NCBI GenBank assembly: GCA_003522085.1 | Contig: DPGI01000009.1 | Span: forward strand, 1-64,000 | Source of the DNA: Clostridiales bacterium | GTDB taxonomy: Bacteria; Bacillota; Clostridia; Christensenellales; UBA1242 | Direction: 5' to 3' | Length of the DNA: 64,000 bases | Part shown: positions 25,391 to 33,885 of the stretch, in pieces | How the letters are laid out: each line of letters starts with the position of its first letter | How positions within the stretch are numbered: position 1 is the first letter of the stretch | Notes under the pieces: generated by a model | What the model saw: the letters and a program-made list of their open reading frames with translations, nothing else | Told to the model about the DNA's origin: nothing | Database searches by the model: none | Position numbers and translations under genes: made by a program

Positions 25391-27685
25391 TTAATTGTTG
25401 TTAAAAACCTTTACTGCAAGAATAGTCATATCGTCAAGCGCACGACCATTGTTGTTGGCAAGCGCTTGGTCTAGCAGTCTGTCGGCAATCACTTGTGGAT
25501 TGGTTGAATAGTTGTCTTTTAAGAAATCTGAAATTTTTTGATCGTCGCTAAACGAATCCGCCACTCCATCTGTAAACAGCAAAATCGTATCTCCGTCGCT
25601 TATGACAAGTTTTTGGGTGACAGGCTGAGCGACATCAACAATGCCAAGCGGAAGCGCACCCGCCGAAACAATTTTGCATTCCTGGCTTGAAATTATAAAG
25701 CCGCTTGGACTGCCCATTTTGATAAAATCTCCAAGTCCATTTTTTAGGTCGAGCACGCACACATCAAGTGCTGAAAAAACATCTGTCTTTTGCATCGCTA
25801 AAAGTTTATTGACCGACGAAAGCACAAGCTCGCTGCTGAAACCCGCCTTGTAAAAATTTTCAATAAGGCTCATCGAAGTTTCGCAAGTGCTTTTGGCTTG
25901 ATTTCCACTGCCCATGCCATCGCAAACAGCAAACATGAATTTGTCGCCATTAAGTCTCATTACTGAATGCGAATCGCCGCTTGCGGGACTGCCTGTTTTA
26001 GTTGCCGAAGAAAGGGCAAACACGCAATCAAACTTTGGTGCTGAGCGCAACGAAAGCGTTGTAAAGCCAGGTTGTGAACCTGAAAACCTGTCAAAAATCC
26101 CCATCTTGCATTTGCACACTTTGCTTACAATGTCAGGAATTTTTAAGTTGTCGCTGTCGCTGTTTCGCACAATCAGCCCAACTTCAAATGTGTGCATATC
26201 TTTTTCATACACCACTGCATCAGTGCAGACAATATCGTTAAACAAAAGTTCTTCAATGACACGCTCCTCTCTCTTTGAATCAAAGGCTATATCGCTGTCA
26301 ACTTCGATTGACAGGTTTTTCATCACCGAAGAAATACCTTGCAACTGGTCAGCGATAAGCAGTTTTGAATTGTCAATATTCGCCAACATTCCGCTGTAAG
26401 ATTTGTATTGGCGCGCCAGTAAATTGCACGAACTTATAATGCCATTTATACGCCCGCAGTTTGCAGACAAATATGACGGAATATCAAGCAGCGTAATCTT
26501 TCCCTTTGTAAACGCAATATCGACAAGTTCGTCAAGCACGCGTGAGATTTCTTGTTGCCTGTTTCGATGGCATCTGGCCTTATCCGGACACGTGTCGCAG
26601 TTTTTGCAAATGATTTCGTCACGAAGCAGCGCCTTAACGTCTTGCTGCGAAAGATTTTGTTGAATCAACCCGCGAAAAACTCTGCACATCTCTCCAAAAA
26701 CGTCAGACAGTGAAAGCAGCCTTCTGCGCAATATTTCGCGATTTTGATTCACGACATTTTTAACAAGAGCGCGGTCGCTTTTAAGGTCAAACAGCGCTTT
26801 AAACGAAAAGTAAATTTTGTCAGGAATTGCCATAAACACAACGGCACTTATTGCTGACGGCAAGATTGAAATCCAAGAAAATGAATAATAAAGTTTGAAA
26901 TAAAAACCAATCAAAAGTTCACACAGCACAAGCACTACCGCAGAAAAATATTTGCGATGGGTTTTAAACGGCGAAATTGCAAGCGCCCACAAAATAAAAG
27001 GCGCAACAAACACTGGATTAAACGAATGCAGTAGCGTTCCAAGTCCAAAAAGCGCCGCAACAAAAACCGAATAGTAATTTTTTGAGCAATAAGTGATTGT
27101 CAGCAGCATAAACGCGACAAACATTTTTAAAAACGAAAAATCTCCAACTTCAAGTGGCAACAGCCCCGAAGCCAGCGACAGCAAGATAACCCCGCCGCTG
27201 ATGAGTTCTATCGCCGATAGCCTAAAAGCAACCCCACGCATAAAAAGCGACTCGAAAAGTTTTGTGTAGCCAAGCATGAAAATAGTTCCAAGCGCCGCGC
27301 TGATAAGCGCAAAATAAACGGCGTTCCCTCCTACTACGGCGCCGAAAACAATATATCCGACCTGACTGACAAACGCATAAATCGCCAGTTCCCAAATCTT
27401 CATATTCTTTTTGCAGAAATAATGAATCAAATATGGCACTGCCGCACAAAAAGCACAGCACAGCGCGCCAACTATGCCAACAAGCGAATAATCGGCTGCG
27501 ATTGAACCCGCCAAAAACGCAGGCACAACAACATAGATTTTTTGATTTGCCCACACAAGCGCAAACAGCAGCGAAAACGAAAATGGAAAAATTACATCTG
27601 CTATGCACGCGTGCGATAATACATAGAAAAGCGCAGTAGCCACAATAAACAAAATAACGTATTTAATCTTTCCAAAAACTTTCAT
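25391..27685 (-). CDS. spoIIE: Stage II sporulation protein E (PP2C-type phosphatase)
   Basis: Membrane-bound serine phosphatase that dephosphorylates SpoIIAA and so activates sigma-F in the forespore; it also acts at the polar septum. The 764-residue protein has about ten hydrophobic helices in residues 1-310, a central regulatory region with a cysteine cluster (CKNCDTCPDKARC), and a C-terminal PP2C domain with the metal-binding Asp in VCDGMGSGNQAKS and a second in LLFTDGVADS. The length is slightly below the Bacillus protein. GAGGCG precedes the start. It lies downstream of the gmk terminator and upstream of tilS. Confidence 0.95.
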   Translation of the reverse strand: MKVFGKIKYVILFIVATALFYVLSHACIADVIFPFSFSLLFALVWANQKIYVVVPAFLAGSIAADYSLVGIVGALCCAFCAAVPYLIHYFCKKNMKIWELAIYAFVSQVGYIVFGAVVGGNAVYFALISAALGTIFMLGYTKLFESLFMRGVAFRLSAIELISGGVILLSLASGLLPLEVGDFSFLKMFVAFMLLTITYCSKNYYSVFVAALFGLGTLLHSFNPVFVAPFILWALAISPFKTHRKYFSAVVLVLCELLIGFYFKLYYSFSWISILPSAISAVVFMAIPDKIYFSFKALFDLKSDRALVKNVVNQNREILRRRLLSLSDVFGEMCRVFRGLIQQNLSQQDVKALLRDEIICKNCDTCPDKARCHRNRQQEISRVLDELVDIAFTKGKITLLDIPSYLSANCGRINGIISSCNLLARQYKSYSGMLANIDNSKLLIADQLQGISSVMKNLSIEVDSDIAFDSKREERVIEELLFNDIVCTDAVVYEKDMHTFEVGLIVRNSDSDNLKIPDIVSKVCKCKMGIFDRFSGSQPGFTTLSLRSAPKFDCVFALSSATKTGSPASGDSHSVMRLNGDKFMFAVCDGMGSGNQAKSTCETSMSLIENFYKAGFSSELVLSSVNKLLAMQKTDVFSALDVCVLDLKNGLGDFIKMGSPSGFIISSQECKIVSAGALPLGIVDVAQPVTQKLVISDGDTILLFTDGVADSFSDDQKISDFLKDNYSTNPQVIADRLLDQALANNNGRALDDMTILAVKVFNNN

Positions 27686-27721
27686 TTTCGCCTCGCTTTT
27701 GAGACATTTTATCGCACAATA

Positions 27722-27754
27722 AAAAACTCCCCTAACCGCTTTTGAGGAGTTTTT
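27722..27754 (-). terminator. Terminator of gmk
   Basis: On the minus strand AAAAACTCC...GGAGTTTTTT encloses an inner imperfect pairing and ends in a T-tract. It separates cwlD-gmk from spoIIE. Confidence 0.7.
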
Positions 27755-27780
27755 GTCTAATAAAATAATCTTTTGTCAGT

Positions 27781-28332
27781 TTATTTGAAAGTGTCTTTCC
27801 CGATAAAATTTTCAACCTGATTAGTAGTTTCGCAAATGTCATCACATTCAAGCACAAAATCATAATTTTTCTTGTGCGATCTTTCCATTTCAACTCTGGA
27901 AAGTCTTTTTTCAATCATCTCGGCGCTCTCTCCGCGACCTTGCAATCTTTGGCGAAGTTTGTTGTCTGGGCTGTCCAAAAAAATTGAAACAACACGCGCC
28001 TTGCCATTTAAATATTCTTTAATTTTTTTAGTTCCATGAACGTCCATATCTTTTATGTAATCAAATTCCCCTTCGGTAACTTTTTCAAGCGAAGCAAATG
28101 GAGTTCCATAAAAAATGTCAGCGTGCACATTTTCATACTCAAAGAGTTTGTTTTCTTTAATCATTTTTTCAAATTCTTCTTTTGAAACATGATAGTATGC
28201 GCCGTCAACCATTTCACGTGCCTCACGTGTTGTATAAGTTGTCATAACTTTAAGGTTTTCGTGACGTTTTAAAAGTTCATTTATGATTGTGCTTTTCCCA
28301 ACGCCAGAAGGCCCAGAAACTAAAATAAGCAT
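27781..28332 (-). CDS. gmk: Guanylate kinase
   Basis: Phosphorylates GMP to GDP with ATP. The 183-residue protein has the P-loop LVSGPSGVGKST at its very start, the GMP-binding TTYTTREAREMVDGAYYHV segment, and KDMDVHGTKKIKEYL. The start at 28332 (MLILVSGPSG) is preceded by AAGGAG; a longer frame to 28368 adds a non-family sequence. It follows cwlD after 47 bases on the same strand. Confidence 0.95.
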   Translation of the reverse strand: MLILVSGPSGVGKSTIINELLKRHENLKVMTTYTTREAREMVDGAYYHVSKEEFEKMIKENKLFEYENVHADIFYGTPFASLEKVTEGEFDYIKDMDVHGTKKIKEYLNGKARVVSIFLDSPDNKLRQRLQGRGESAEMIEKRLSRVEMERSHKKNYDFVLECDDICETTNQVENFIGKDTFK

Positions 28333-28379
28333 TGCTTTCTCCTTTTGGCTATGATAACACAAAATCAAAAAAGCACAAA

Positions 28380-29060
28380 CTAATTCATTTCATAAAACGA
28401 CAAAACACCATTTGCGACTGCTTTGCACATTTGATTTTTATATGTTTCGCTAAGCAAAAGTTTTTCTTCTTCGACATTCGACAAAAATCCAAATTCGACA
28501 AGCACGCCGGGCAGTTTTGTGCAGTTTAAAATGTAAAAATCGCCTTCTTTTGGCAGCGCCTTCGCATAGTTTATATTGTTGTGAAGACTTTGTTGCACCT
28601 TTTCAGCAAGCGCCTTCCCGCGGCCATTTTCAAGCCCATAAAATGCCTGCGCACCACGAGAATTTCCGCGCGCAAAAGCATTCATATGCACGCTTACAAC
28701 AAGGTCAGCGCCGCTGTTTTCAATAATCTCTTTTCGTTTTTCCATATCCGAACGTTTTTTGTTTGCAGCAAGCGGATTGTAAAGCCCGTTTTCATCAGTT
28801 CGCGTCATAACAACCCTCATGCCTAAACTCTGACAAATCTCTTTCAACTGCTGAGCATATTCAAGATTGATGTCGCGCTCATTTGTAATTTTTCCAACCG
28901 CCCCGCCATCAATCCCGCCGTGCCCCGCGTCAATCACTATGCAATATTTTAGCGCCGGCGAAAAAGTTTGTCTGGTGCAAAAATACACCAAAATTCCTGC
29001 CAGCAAAATAATACACGCCATAACTGCAACCAATGTCCGCTTTCTAATCGTTAAAATCAT
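28380..29060 (-). CDS. cwlD: N-acetylmuramoyl-L-alanine amidase, CwlD-like
   Basis: A 226-residue Amidase_3 (zinc) enzyme that cleaves the muramic acid-peptide amide bond; in spores CwlD helps make muramic-delta-lactam in the cortex. An N-terminal membrane anchor (LVAVMACIILLAGILVYF) leads into IVIDAGHGGIDGGAVG with the first zinc histidine, then NLEYAQQL with the zinc Glu, VVSVHMNAF with the second His, and GVLVEFGFLSN with the catalytic Glu. The single short domain and the clustering with sporulation genes favour CwlD over a vegetative autolysin. The ATG overlaps a GAGGCGAT site. Confidence 0.87.
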   Translation of the reverse strand: MILTIRKRTLVAVMACIILLAGILVYFCTRQTFSPALKYCIVIDAGHGGIDGGAVGKITNERDINLEYAQQLKEICQSLGMRVVMTRTDENGLYNPLAANKKRSDMEKRKEIIENSGADLVVSVHMNAFARGNSRGAQAFYGLENGRGKALAEKVQQSLHNNINYAKALPKEGDFYILNCTKLPGVLVEFGFLSNVEEEKLLLSETYKNQMCKAVANGVLSFYEMN

Positions 29061-29136
29061 ATCGCCTCAAATTATTTTATTAAGCTCCCCGCCCCAATAA
29101 AACCAAAAGTTTTAGACGATTAAATTGTCATCTTTC

Positions 29137-29165
29137 TTGACAAAAATGCGCGATTGCAACATAAT
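29137..29165 (+). promoter_or_regulatory. Sigma-A promoter of the SH3-like gene
   Basis: TTGACA (29137-29142), a 17-base spacer and CATAAT (29160-29165). Transcription would start about at the ATG at 29172, giving a leaderless or nearly leaderless mRNA. Confidence 0.6.
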
Positions 29166-29171
29166 TAAACT

Positions 29172-29768
29172 ATGAAAGCATTATTACTATCACTTTTAAT
29201 GATTGTCTCTCCACTGTCGGCAAATGTTGGCAGCGAAGTTTATTTGCTGACTGACAGCGCATATGTTTATGCCGATGCTGACTATGCGAGTGAAAAAATC
29301 GCCGAAGTTCATTACAACGACAAATTCACAATTCAAGATTCAGAAACAACAAACGGTTTTTATTACATAAGTTTTACACTTAACGAAGTAGCCACCACCG
29401 GCTACATTTCTGCCGATGTTGTTGGCGAAAAAGCGCCAGCGCAAGACGTTGTGCTTTCATACAACGCAAAAATGTTAAACGACTCAACAGTTTTAAACAT
29501 AACTGACGACAGCGAAATTTGCTCAATCAAAAAAGGTCAACGTGTTTTGCTGTTTGAAGGCTACAGCAACAAAACCGACTATGTTGCAGTCAAATTTGTT
29601 CAAGACGGAAAAGTCATCATTGGCAAAGTAAAAACCGAAGACGTAAAACCCGACGGCGTCAACAGCGCTTTGATTATCTCGCTTACGGCAATAACCGCAC
29701 TTGTGAGTGTTGTTTTAATCTTGCTTGGCATAACAAAGAAAAAACGGCACAAACTCTTGAAAAAGTAA
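29172..29768 (+). CDS. Exported membrane-anchored protein with SH3-like domains
   Basis: A 198-residue protein with a signal peptide (MKALLLSLLMIVSPLSANVG), two beta-rich modules that look like bacterial SH3 domains (VYLLTDSAYVYADADYASEK with FYYISF, and a second ending VKFVQDGKVIIGKV), a C-terminal membrane helix (IISLTAITALVSVVLILLG) and a basic tail. Such domains usually bind peptidoglycan or other wall material. No ribosome site precedes the ATG, and a near-consensus promoter ends six bases before it, so translation may be leaderless. The stop is followed by a hairpin whose second arm serves as the ribosome site of the next gene. Confidence 0.65.
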   Translation: MKALLLSLLMIVSPLSANVGSEVYLLTDSAYVYADADYASEKIAEVHYNDKFTIQDSETTNGFYYISFTLNEVATTGYISADVVGEKAPAQDVVLSYNAKMLNDSTVLNITDDSEICSIKKGQRVLLFEGYSNKTDYVAVKFVQDGKVIIGKVKTEDVKPDGVNSALIISLTAITALVSVVLILLGITKKKRHKLLKK

Positions 29769-29782
29769 CTTTTTCATTTTAG

Positions 29783-29806
29783 ACTCCTTTAAAAAGGAGT
29801 TTTTTT
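29783..29806 (+). terminator. Terminator hairpin that also contains the next gene's ribosome site
   Basis: ACTCCTT (29783-29789) pairs with AAGGAGT (29794-29800) around TAAA, followed by six T. The AAGGAG arm lies 7 bases before the ATG at 29807, a perfect Shine-Dalgarno distance. Folding would both favour termination and hide the ribosome site. Confidence 0.65.
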
Positions 29807-30421
29807 ATGAGAAATGATTTTGAAGATGCCCTTGCGGCAATACAAAAAGAAGTGTGGCACACCGCCACTATCGACATTCCAAACTTAAAGGCGCTGATAA
29901 ACGAAAGCGCCGGTGGCGTTGACGTGAGCGCGCTGCAAACAAAAGTCGAACAAATCGAGACAAGCATTGCCAATGTTCCAACAACTCTCAGCCAACTCTC
30001 TGCCCTTAAGCCCAAACTTGTTCCGGTGCTTATTTATGACAAATCAAGCCAAGATGCCGCGACAAACATGGGACTAACAAGCGGAATAAAAGTTGCCGAT
30101 TCAGTGGCATCAAACTTTTCACTTTATCGCTCAATTAAAGTCACCCTGCGCGCTGCAACTTCTGGCAACATATGCGAAAAGGAATTTCCAATCGGCGAAA
30201 GCGAAGCCGTGCAAAACTTTTCATTTATGTTTCAATGCACAAGACAAGGTTGGAGCAGCATCTTTTTGCAACTTTCTGCCGACAAGCAAATTTTGACTTT
30301 CAGCGCAAACTCTTACTATTCAACCGAAACGTCGGACAGCGAAACAACGATAAAATATCAAAACACAACTTCCGCAAATTATGGAGTGATTGAAAAAATC
30401 GAAGGCTACTTAAAATTTTAA
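29807..30421 (+). CDS. Hypothetical protein with coiled N-terminus
   Basis: A 204-residue soluble protein I do not recognise. Residues about 1-70 are helical with a heptad-like stretch (VSALQTKVEQIETSIANVPT); the rest looks beta-rich (SIKVTLRAA, IFLQLSADKQILTFSANSYY). The coil plus beta layout recalls phage tail or appendage proteins, but no specific family is evident. There is no signal peptide. AAGGAG at 29794-29799 supports the start. It follows the SH3-like gene and ends at its own terminator. Confidence 0.6.
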   Translation: MRNDFEDALAAIQKEVWHTATIDIPNLKALINESAGGVDVSALQTKVEQIETSIANVPTTLSQLSALKPKLVPVLIYDKSSQDAATNMGLTSGIKVADSVASNFSLYRSIKVTLRAATSGNICEKEFPIGESEAVQNFSFMFQCTRQGWSSIFLQLSADKQILTFSANSYYSTETSDSETTIKYQNTTSANYGVIEKIEGYLKF

Positions 30422-30430
30422 ACAAAAAAA

Positions 30431-30451
30431 CTCTTAGAAAATTTCTAAGAG
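30431..30451. terminator. Terminator after the coiled hypothetical gene
   Basis: CTCTTAGAA / TTCTAAGAG (9 bp, loop AAT). Downstream on the plus strand comes CTTTATTTTT; on the minus strand a run of T follows, so it can also serve the convergent gene at 30484. Confidence 0.75.
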
Positions 30452-30483
30452 CTTTATTTTTAAATTGTTCTAAATTTTAAGTT

Positions 30484-30795
30484 TTATTTTGATAAAACAA
30501 TATCACCGTTTTTAAAGAATATTGCAAGAGCCACAGCAAAACCTATTGCAAACAAAAGCGCCATTGCAAAACTGAAAAAAGTGAAAAATCTTGATGATTT
30601 AATGTTTAAATTGATTGCTGCAAGCAACATGATTATGCAGCCGAAGCCAAGCGTTCCAAGCACGAAGAGTGTGTCATTGATTGACTTTAAATAATAAAGC
30701 ACGATGAAACACACAAGCGCGATTGACAGCAAAAGGCCGAATACTCTTGAAACCCAAAGTAAAGATTTTTCTTTTTTTGTAAGTTCTATTGTCAT
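30484..30795 (-). CDS. Small membrane protein, three predicted helices
   Basis: A 103-residue protein with three hydrophobic segments (WVSRVFGLLLSIALVCFIVL, FVLGTLGFGCIIMLLAAI, FAMALLFAIGFAVALAIFF) and a short charged N-terminus. No motif identifies it. It lies downstream of spo0A on the same strand (41 bases), so it may be read from the same transcript. Confidence 0.6.
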   Translation of the reverse strand: MTIELTKKEKSLLWVSRVFGLLLSIALVCFIVLYYLKSINDTLFVLGTLGFGCIIMLLAAINLNIKSSRFFTFFSFAMALLFAIGFAVALAIFFKNGDIVLSK

Positions 30796-30836
30796 ACTTA
30801 AATTATATCTTTCTTAAAAATTATTGTCAAATATTT

Positions 30837-31604
30837 TTAGCCTTCCATAATCATTTTGTCGGCAATAAGCGCAATAAGTTCGCCGTTTGTTGGTTTTTCA
30901 TTGCTGTTGTAAATCTTTAAACCGAAAAGTGAGTTAATGTTTTCAATCTTTCCCCTGTTCCACGCAACTTCAATCGCATGGCGCATGCCCCTTTCAACTT
31001 TTGACGAACTTGTTTCAAAACGCTCTGCGATTGTTGGATAGAGTTGTTTTGTAATCGAGCCAATAATTTCAGGTTTTTCGACAGCAAGTTTAACTGCTTC
31101 TCTTAAAAATTGATAGCCTTTGATGTGCGCAGGAATACCAATTGAAATAAAAATGTTTGAAATCTTTTCGTCAAGTTGTTTGTTAACTTTCATAGTAGAC
31201 ACTTGTTGCGACGATGATTGCATCAAATCAAAGATGCGTTCTGCCAGCACTTCAGGCTTAACGGGCTTAACCATAAAATAACTAGCCCCTTCATTCATAG
31301 CCTTGGTCACAAAACCGGTGTGTGAAAGGTTTGTAACAAAAATAACCTTTGGCATATTTTCGCCCATGCTTTCTTTAAGTTTTTCAAGAACGACAAATCC
31401 GTCGATTCCACTGAGCATAACTTCCATAACAAGAAAGTCTGGTTTAAGTAGCGGCACGCTTTCAAGCACATCTTCACCATTGGTGCTTGAGCCCACCAAC
31501 GAAAATTTTTCATTTTCGCGAATATATGATACTAATTGATTATCTTCAGTTTTGTCGGCGATATAGATTCTAATTTTTCCTTTGCTTTGAGCGGTTTTCT
31601 CCAT
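30837..31604 (-). CDS. spo0A: Spo0A-type sporulation response regulator with Glu at the phosphorylation site
   Basis: A 255-residue regulator with a receiver domain (residues about 10-130) and the Spo0A-C effector domain (about 145-250: IGIPAHIKGYQFLREAV, GSITKQLYPTIAERF, SSKVERGMRHAIEVAWNRG), the DNA-binding region of the master regulator of sporulation. The start at 31604 follows AAAGGAGG; a longer frame to 31643 is less likely. The receiver is unusual. The aligned phospho-acceptor is Glu61 (FLVMEVMLSGIDG, where Spo0A has LD), and one of the acidic-pocket aspartates is replaced (ADKT instead of ADDN). Thr91 and Lys113 of the switch are kept. Glu often mimics phospho-Asp, so the protein may be constitutively active or regulated differently. 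Confidence 0.9.
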   Translation of the reverse strand: MEKTAQSKGKIRIYIADKTEDNQLVSYIRENEKFSLVGSSTNGEDVLESVPLLKPDFLVMEVMLSGIDGFVVLEKLKESMGENMPKVIFVTNLSHTGFVTKAMNEGASYFMVKPVKPEVLAERIFDLMQSSSQQVSTMKVNKQLDEKISNIFISIGIPAHIKGYQFLREAVKLAVEKPEIIGSITKQLYPTIAERFETSSSKVERGMRHAIEVAWNRGKIENINSLFGLKIYNSNEKPTNGELIALIADKMIMEG

Positions 31605-31704
31605 TTTTTTAGCCTCCTTTATCTTTAATTTGGAAATAACCAATTTTTCAACGAATTCCGTGAAACACTCCTAACTTACCACATATTGCCGACAAATAAA
31701 ATAA

Positions 31705-31733
31705 AAACCCGAGGCCGATTGTCTCGAGTTTTG
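31705..31733 (-). terminator. Terminator of the beta-propeller lipoprotein gene
   Basis: On the minus strand AAAACTCGAG and CTCGGGTTTTT pair (one G-U) and end in TTTTTATTTT, just upstream of spo0A. Confidence 0.7.
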
Positions 31734-31756
31734 ACTATATGTGTCTAAAAATGTTG

Positions 31757-33115
31757 TTACTTCTTTTGTCCTACCAAACTGATCGTGTGATTTCCTGTCA
31801 CCTCTACTTGGAAAAGATAATAATTTGTGTCGCGATCTTCGTCTTTTGTTTTGTCATCTTCAGGATAAACTATTTGTGCATAGAAGTAAATATGTGATAA
31901 GTTTCCGCTTTCAGCAAATGCGTATCCGAATTTATCCTCTACAAATTTCATGCCTTCAACATAGGTTGTAACTTCGTTTGTTGCAATATTTTTGCTGCTG
32001 ATTCCATTTGAAGTTGAGTAATAAACATTGCCGTTGTGAGCAAACCAAACATTTGAATATTCAGAATTTGCAAGAACAACGCTCACGCCACCATTGCCAT
32101 TGTCTGCTAAAACTTGGCTGCTGCCTGAAAGTGATGAAGTAAACAAAATTGTGTCATATCCGGTTGAGCCATTGCCAGTTACTGAAATAATGTTTGAAAT
32201 TTCGCTGCTGTAATATTCTCTTGCGGCACTTGCAAAAGTCAAACTGTCATAATCGTTTGAATTTGCAGTCATTGTTTTTGTAACTGAAATTGATTCATTT
32301 TTAAGTGAATAGAAAACTTTGTTTTCAATTCTTCCAGTAAATGTCACTGTGTTGTTGATAGAATTTTTAAGAGCAGTGCTTTTGCCGTCTTTTACGCTGT
32401 AAGAGAAAACTTCGTTTCCGGCTTGTCCTGCGGTGTTGTCTTTGTCTTCAGTATAAAAAACTTTTCCGTTCCACTCTTCGCCTTCTTTAGGGATTGCAAC
32501 ACTTGTTGCTTTTGAAGAAACAAGGCTTGTTTTGCTGTTTTCAAGATTTACAACATTAAGTTCGGTTCCGTCATAAACAAACAAATATCCCTTTTCGTCA
32601 TATTTGAGCGCTCTAACAACTGCCTTTGCGCTGTCGTATGATTTTGTAGTGAAAAGTTCTTTTTCTCCGCTTCCGTCAAAATTGCATTTGAAATATGAAA
32701 CATAATTAAAGAGGTGTGCGTTTGAACTTGTTTTGTGTTTGTTTGGTGCGGCATAATAAATGCTGTTGCCATACACAAAAGTATAGCCGTTTTTAAATCC
32801 TAAAACTTCACTTTTAAGGTTTTTAACACCTTCTGGTGATTTGAATTTTCCTTCTGCAATGTTTGATGAATTTACAGCAGCAAGATATGTTGTTTTTGCA
32901 AAATCATTATAGTTGTCGATTGTTGAAATATCGTCAGATTTGTAGCCATTCGAAAAAACAAGATGGTCACCCACCACGCTTACGATTCCGCCGTTGAATA
33001 AAATATCACTGCTATTATTTTTAATGTCAGTCTTAACTCCGCAACCAGTGAGAGCAAACATAGCGCTGCCCAAAATTCCCACTGAAGCCAAAGTTGTTTT
33101 AAGCCAAGTTTTCAT
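31757..33115 (-). CDS. Lipoprotein with beta-propeller-like repeats
   Basis: A 452-residue lipoprotein: signal peptide with lipobox ALTGC (lipid-modified Cys at about residue 25). The rest is beta-rich with recurring short phrases of the form NG-x-VYYS, GNSIYYAA, NKVFYSL and WNGKVFYTED spaced 40-60 residues apart, as in DUF5050/propeller-type proteins that sit on the outer face of the membrane. No enzyme motif is visible. It has its own promoter (33137-33165) and terminator. Confidence 0.75.
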   Translation of the reverse strand: MKTWLKTTLASVGILGSAMFALTGCGVKTDIKNNSSDILFNGGIVSVVGDHLVFSNGYKSDDISTIDNYNDFAKTTYLAAVNSSNIAEGKFKSPEGVKNLKSEVLGFKNGYTFVYGNSIYYAAPNKHKTSSNAHLFNYVSYFKCNFDGSGEKELFTTKSYDSAKAVVRALKYDEKGYLFVYDGTELNVVNLENSKTSLVSSKATSVAIPKEGEEWNGKVFYTEDKDNTAGQAGNEVFSYSVKDGKSTALKNSINNTVTFTGRIENKVFYSLKNESISVTKTMTANSNDYDSLTFASAAREYYSSEISNIISVTGNGSTGYDTILFTSSLSGSSQVLADNGNGGVSVVLANSEYSNVWFAHNGNVYYSTSNGISSKNIATNEVTTYVEGMKFVEDKFGYAFAESGNLSHIYFYAQIVYPEDDKTKDEDRDTNYYLFQVEVTGNHTISLVGQKK

Positions 33116-33136
33116 TTTTTCTCCGAATTTTGTTAC

Positions 33137-33165
33137 ATTTTACAACAAATATTGTTATAAGTCAA
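33137..33165 (-). promoter_or_regulatory. Promoter of the beta-propeller lipoprotein gene
   Basis: On the minus strand TTGACT (33165-33160), 17 bases, TAAAAT (33142-33137). The -10 lies about 20 bases before the ATG at 33115. Confidence 0.6.
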
Positions 33166-33186
33166 TTGTTTCCGTGATTATCACAA

Positions 33187-33885
33187 TTATACCATGATTT
33201 CAACAAGCTTGTTTTCAACCATGTCACACGAAGTAAGATAATAATCAACGTCGTTCATTTTAAAAAATGGAACAACTTTTTTATAGCCATGCAAATGTCC
33301 ATAAACTACTGCGCTGACGCCATAAGTTTCGATCAGTTTTGTAAAGTCACTTTCTTCTCTGTGAAAATTGCAAGGCGGATAGTGCATCATGCAGACAATT
33401 TTTTCGCCATTTGTTTGCAGATTTTTTGCAGCCTGCAAAGTTAGTTCCAGTCTGATAACTTCGCGTTTGTAAATGCGTTCGTCATCTTCGCTGGCTTGCG
33501 CGTTTGGCTCTGAAACAGTCCAACCCCTAGTCCCGCAAATGATCACGTCGCCAAATTTCATCGCGTCGTTTTGAATAGCATAAAACTTTTCAGGAAGCGC
33601 CTTTCTTAAATTGGAAATTGAAGGCCACCAATAATCATGATTGCCACGAATCATAATTTTTGTGCCAGGAAGTTTTTTAAGCATTTCAAAATCCGCTTTA
33701 GCATCTTCAAGCTTCATCGCCCAAGAAAAATCGCCAGGCAAAAGAACAAGATCTTCTTCCCCAACCTTTTCACGCCAGTCGCTAAAAATTTTATCGACGT
33801 AACCTTCCCATTGAGGTCCAAAAATATCCATAGGTTTTGGATTGTTGACAGAAAGGTGCAAATCGCCTATGGCAAAAATTTTCAT
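33187..33885 (-). CDS. Calcineurin-like metallophosphoesterase
   Basis: A 232-residue cytoplasmic phosphoesterase. Metal-binding motifs occur in order: FAIGDLHLS (D-x-H), LLPGDFSWAM (GD), MIRGNHDYWWPS (GNHD), CMMHYPPCN (H) and VVYGHLHGY (GHxH). The substrate cannot be read. The ATG at 33885 shares one base with the stop codon of yqeY (TAATG), so translation is coupled; AGAGGAATG precedes it. Confidence 0.9.
   Translation of the reverse strand: MKIFAIGDLHLSVNNPKPMDIFGPQWEGYVDKIFSDWREKVGEEDLVLLPGDFSWAMKLEDAKADFEMLKKLPGTKIMIRGNHDYWWPSISNLRKALPEKFYAIQNDAMKFGDVIICGTRGWTVSEPNAQASEDDERIYKREVIRLELTLQAAKNLQTNGEKIVCMMHYPPCNFHREESDFTKLIETYGVSAVVYGHLHGYKKVVPFFKMNDVDYYLTSCDMVENKLVEIMV

Noticed and set aside
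25914..26399. 161-residue frame opposite spoIIE
   Set aside because: Lies entirely within spoIIE, which is strongly supported; the frame is serine- and leucine-rich shadow translation.
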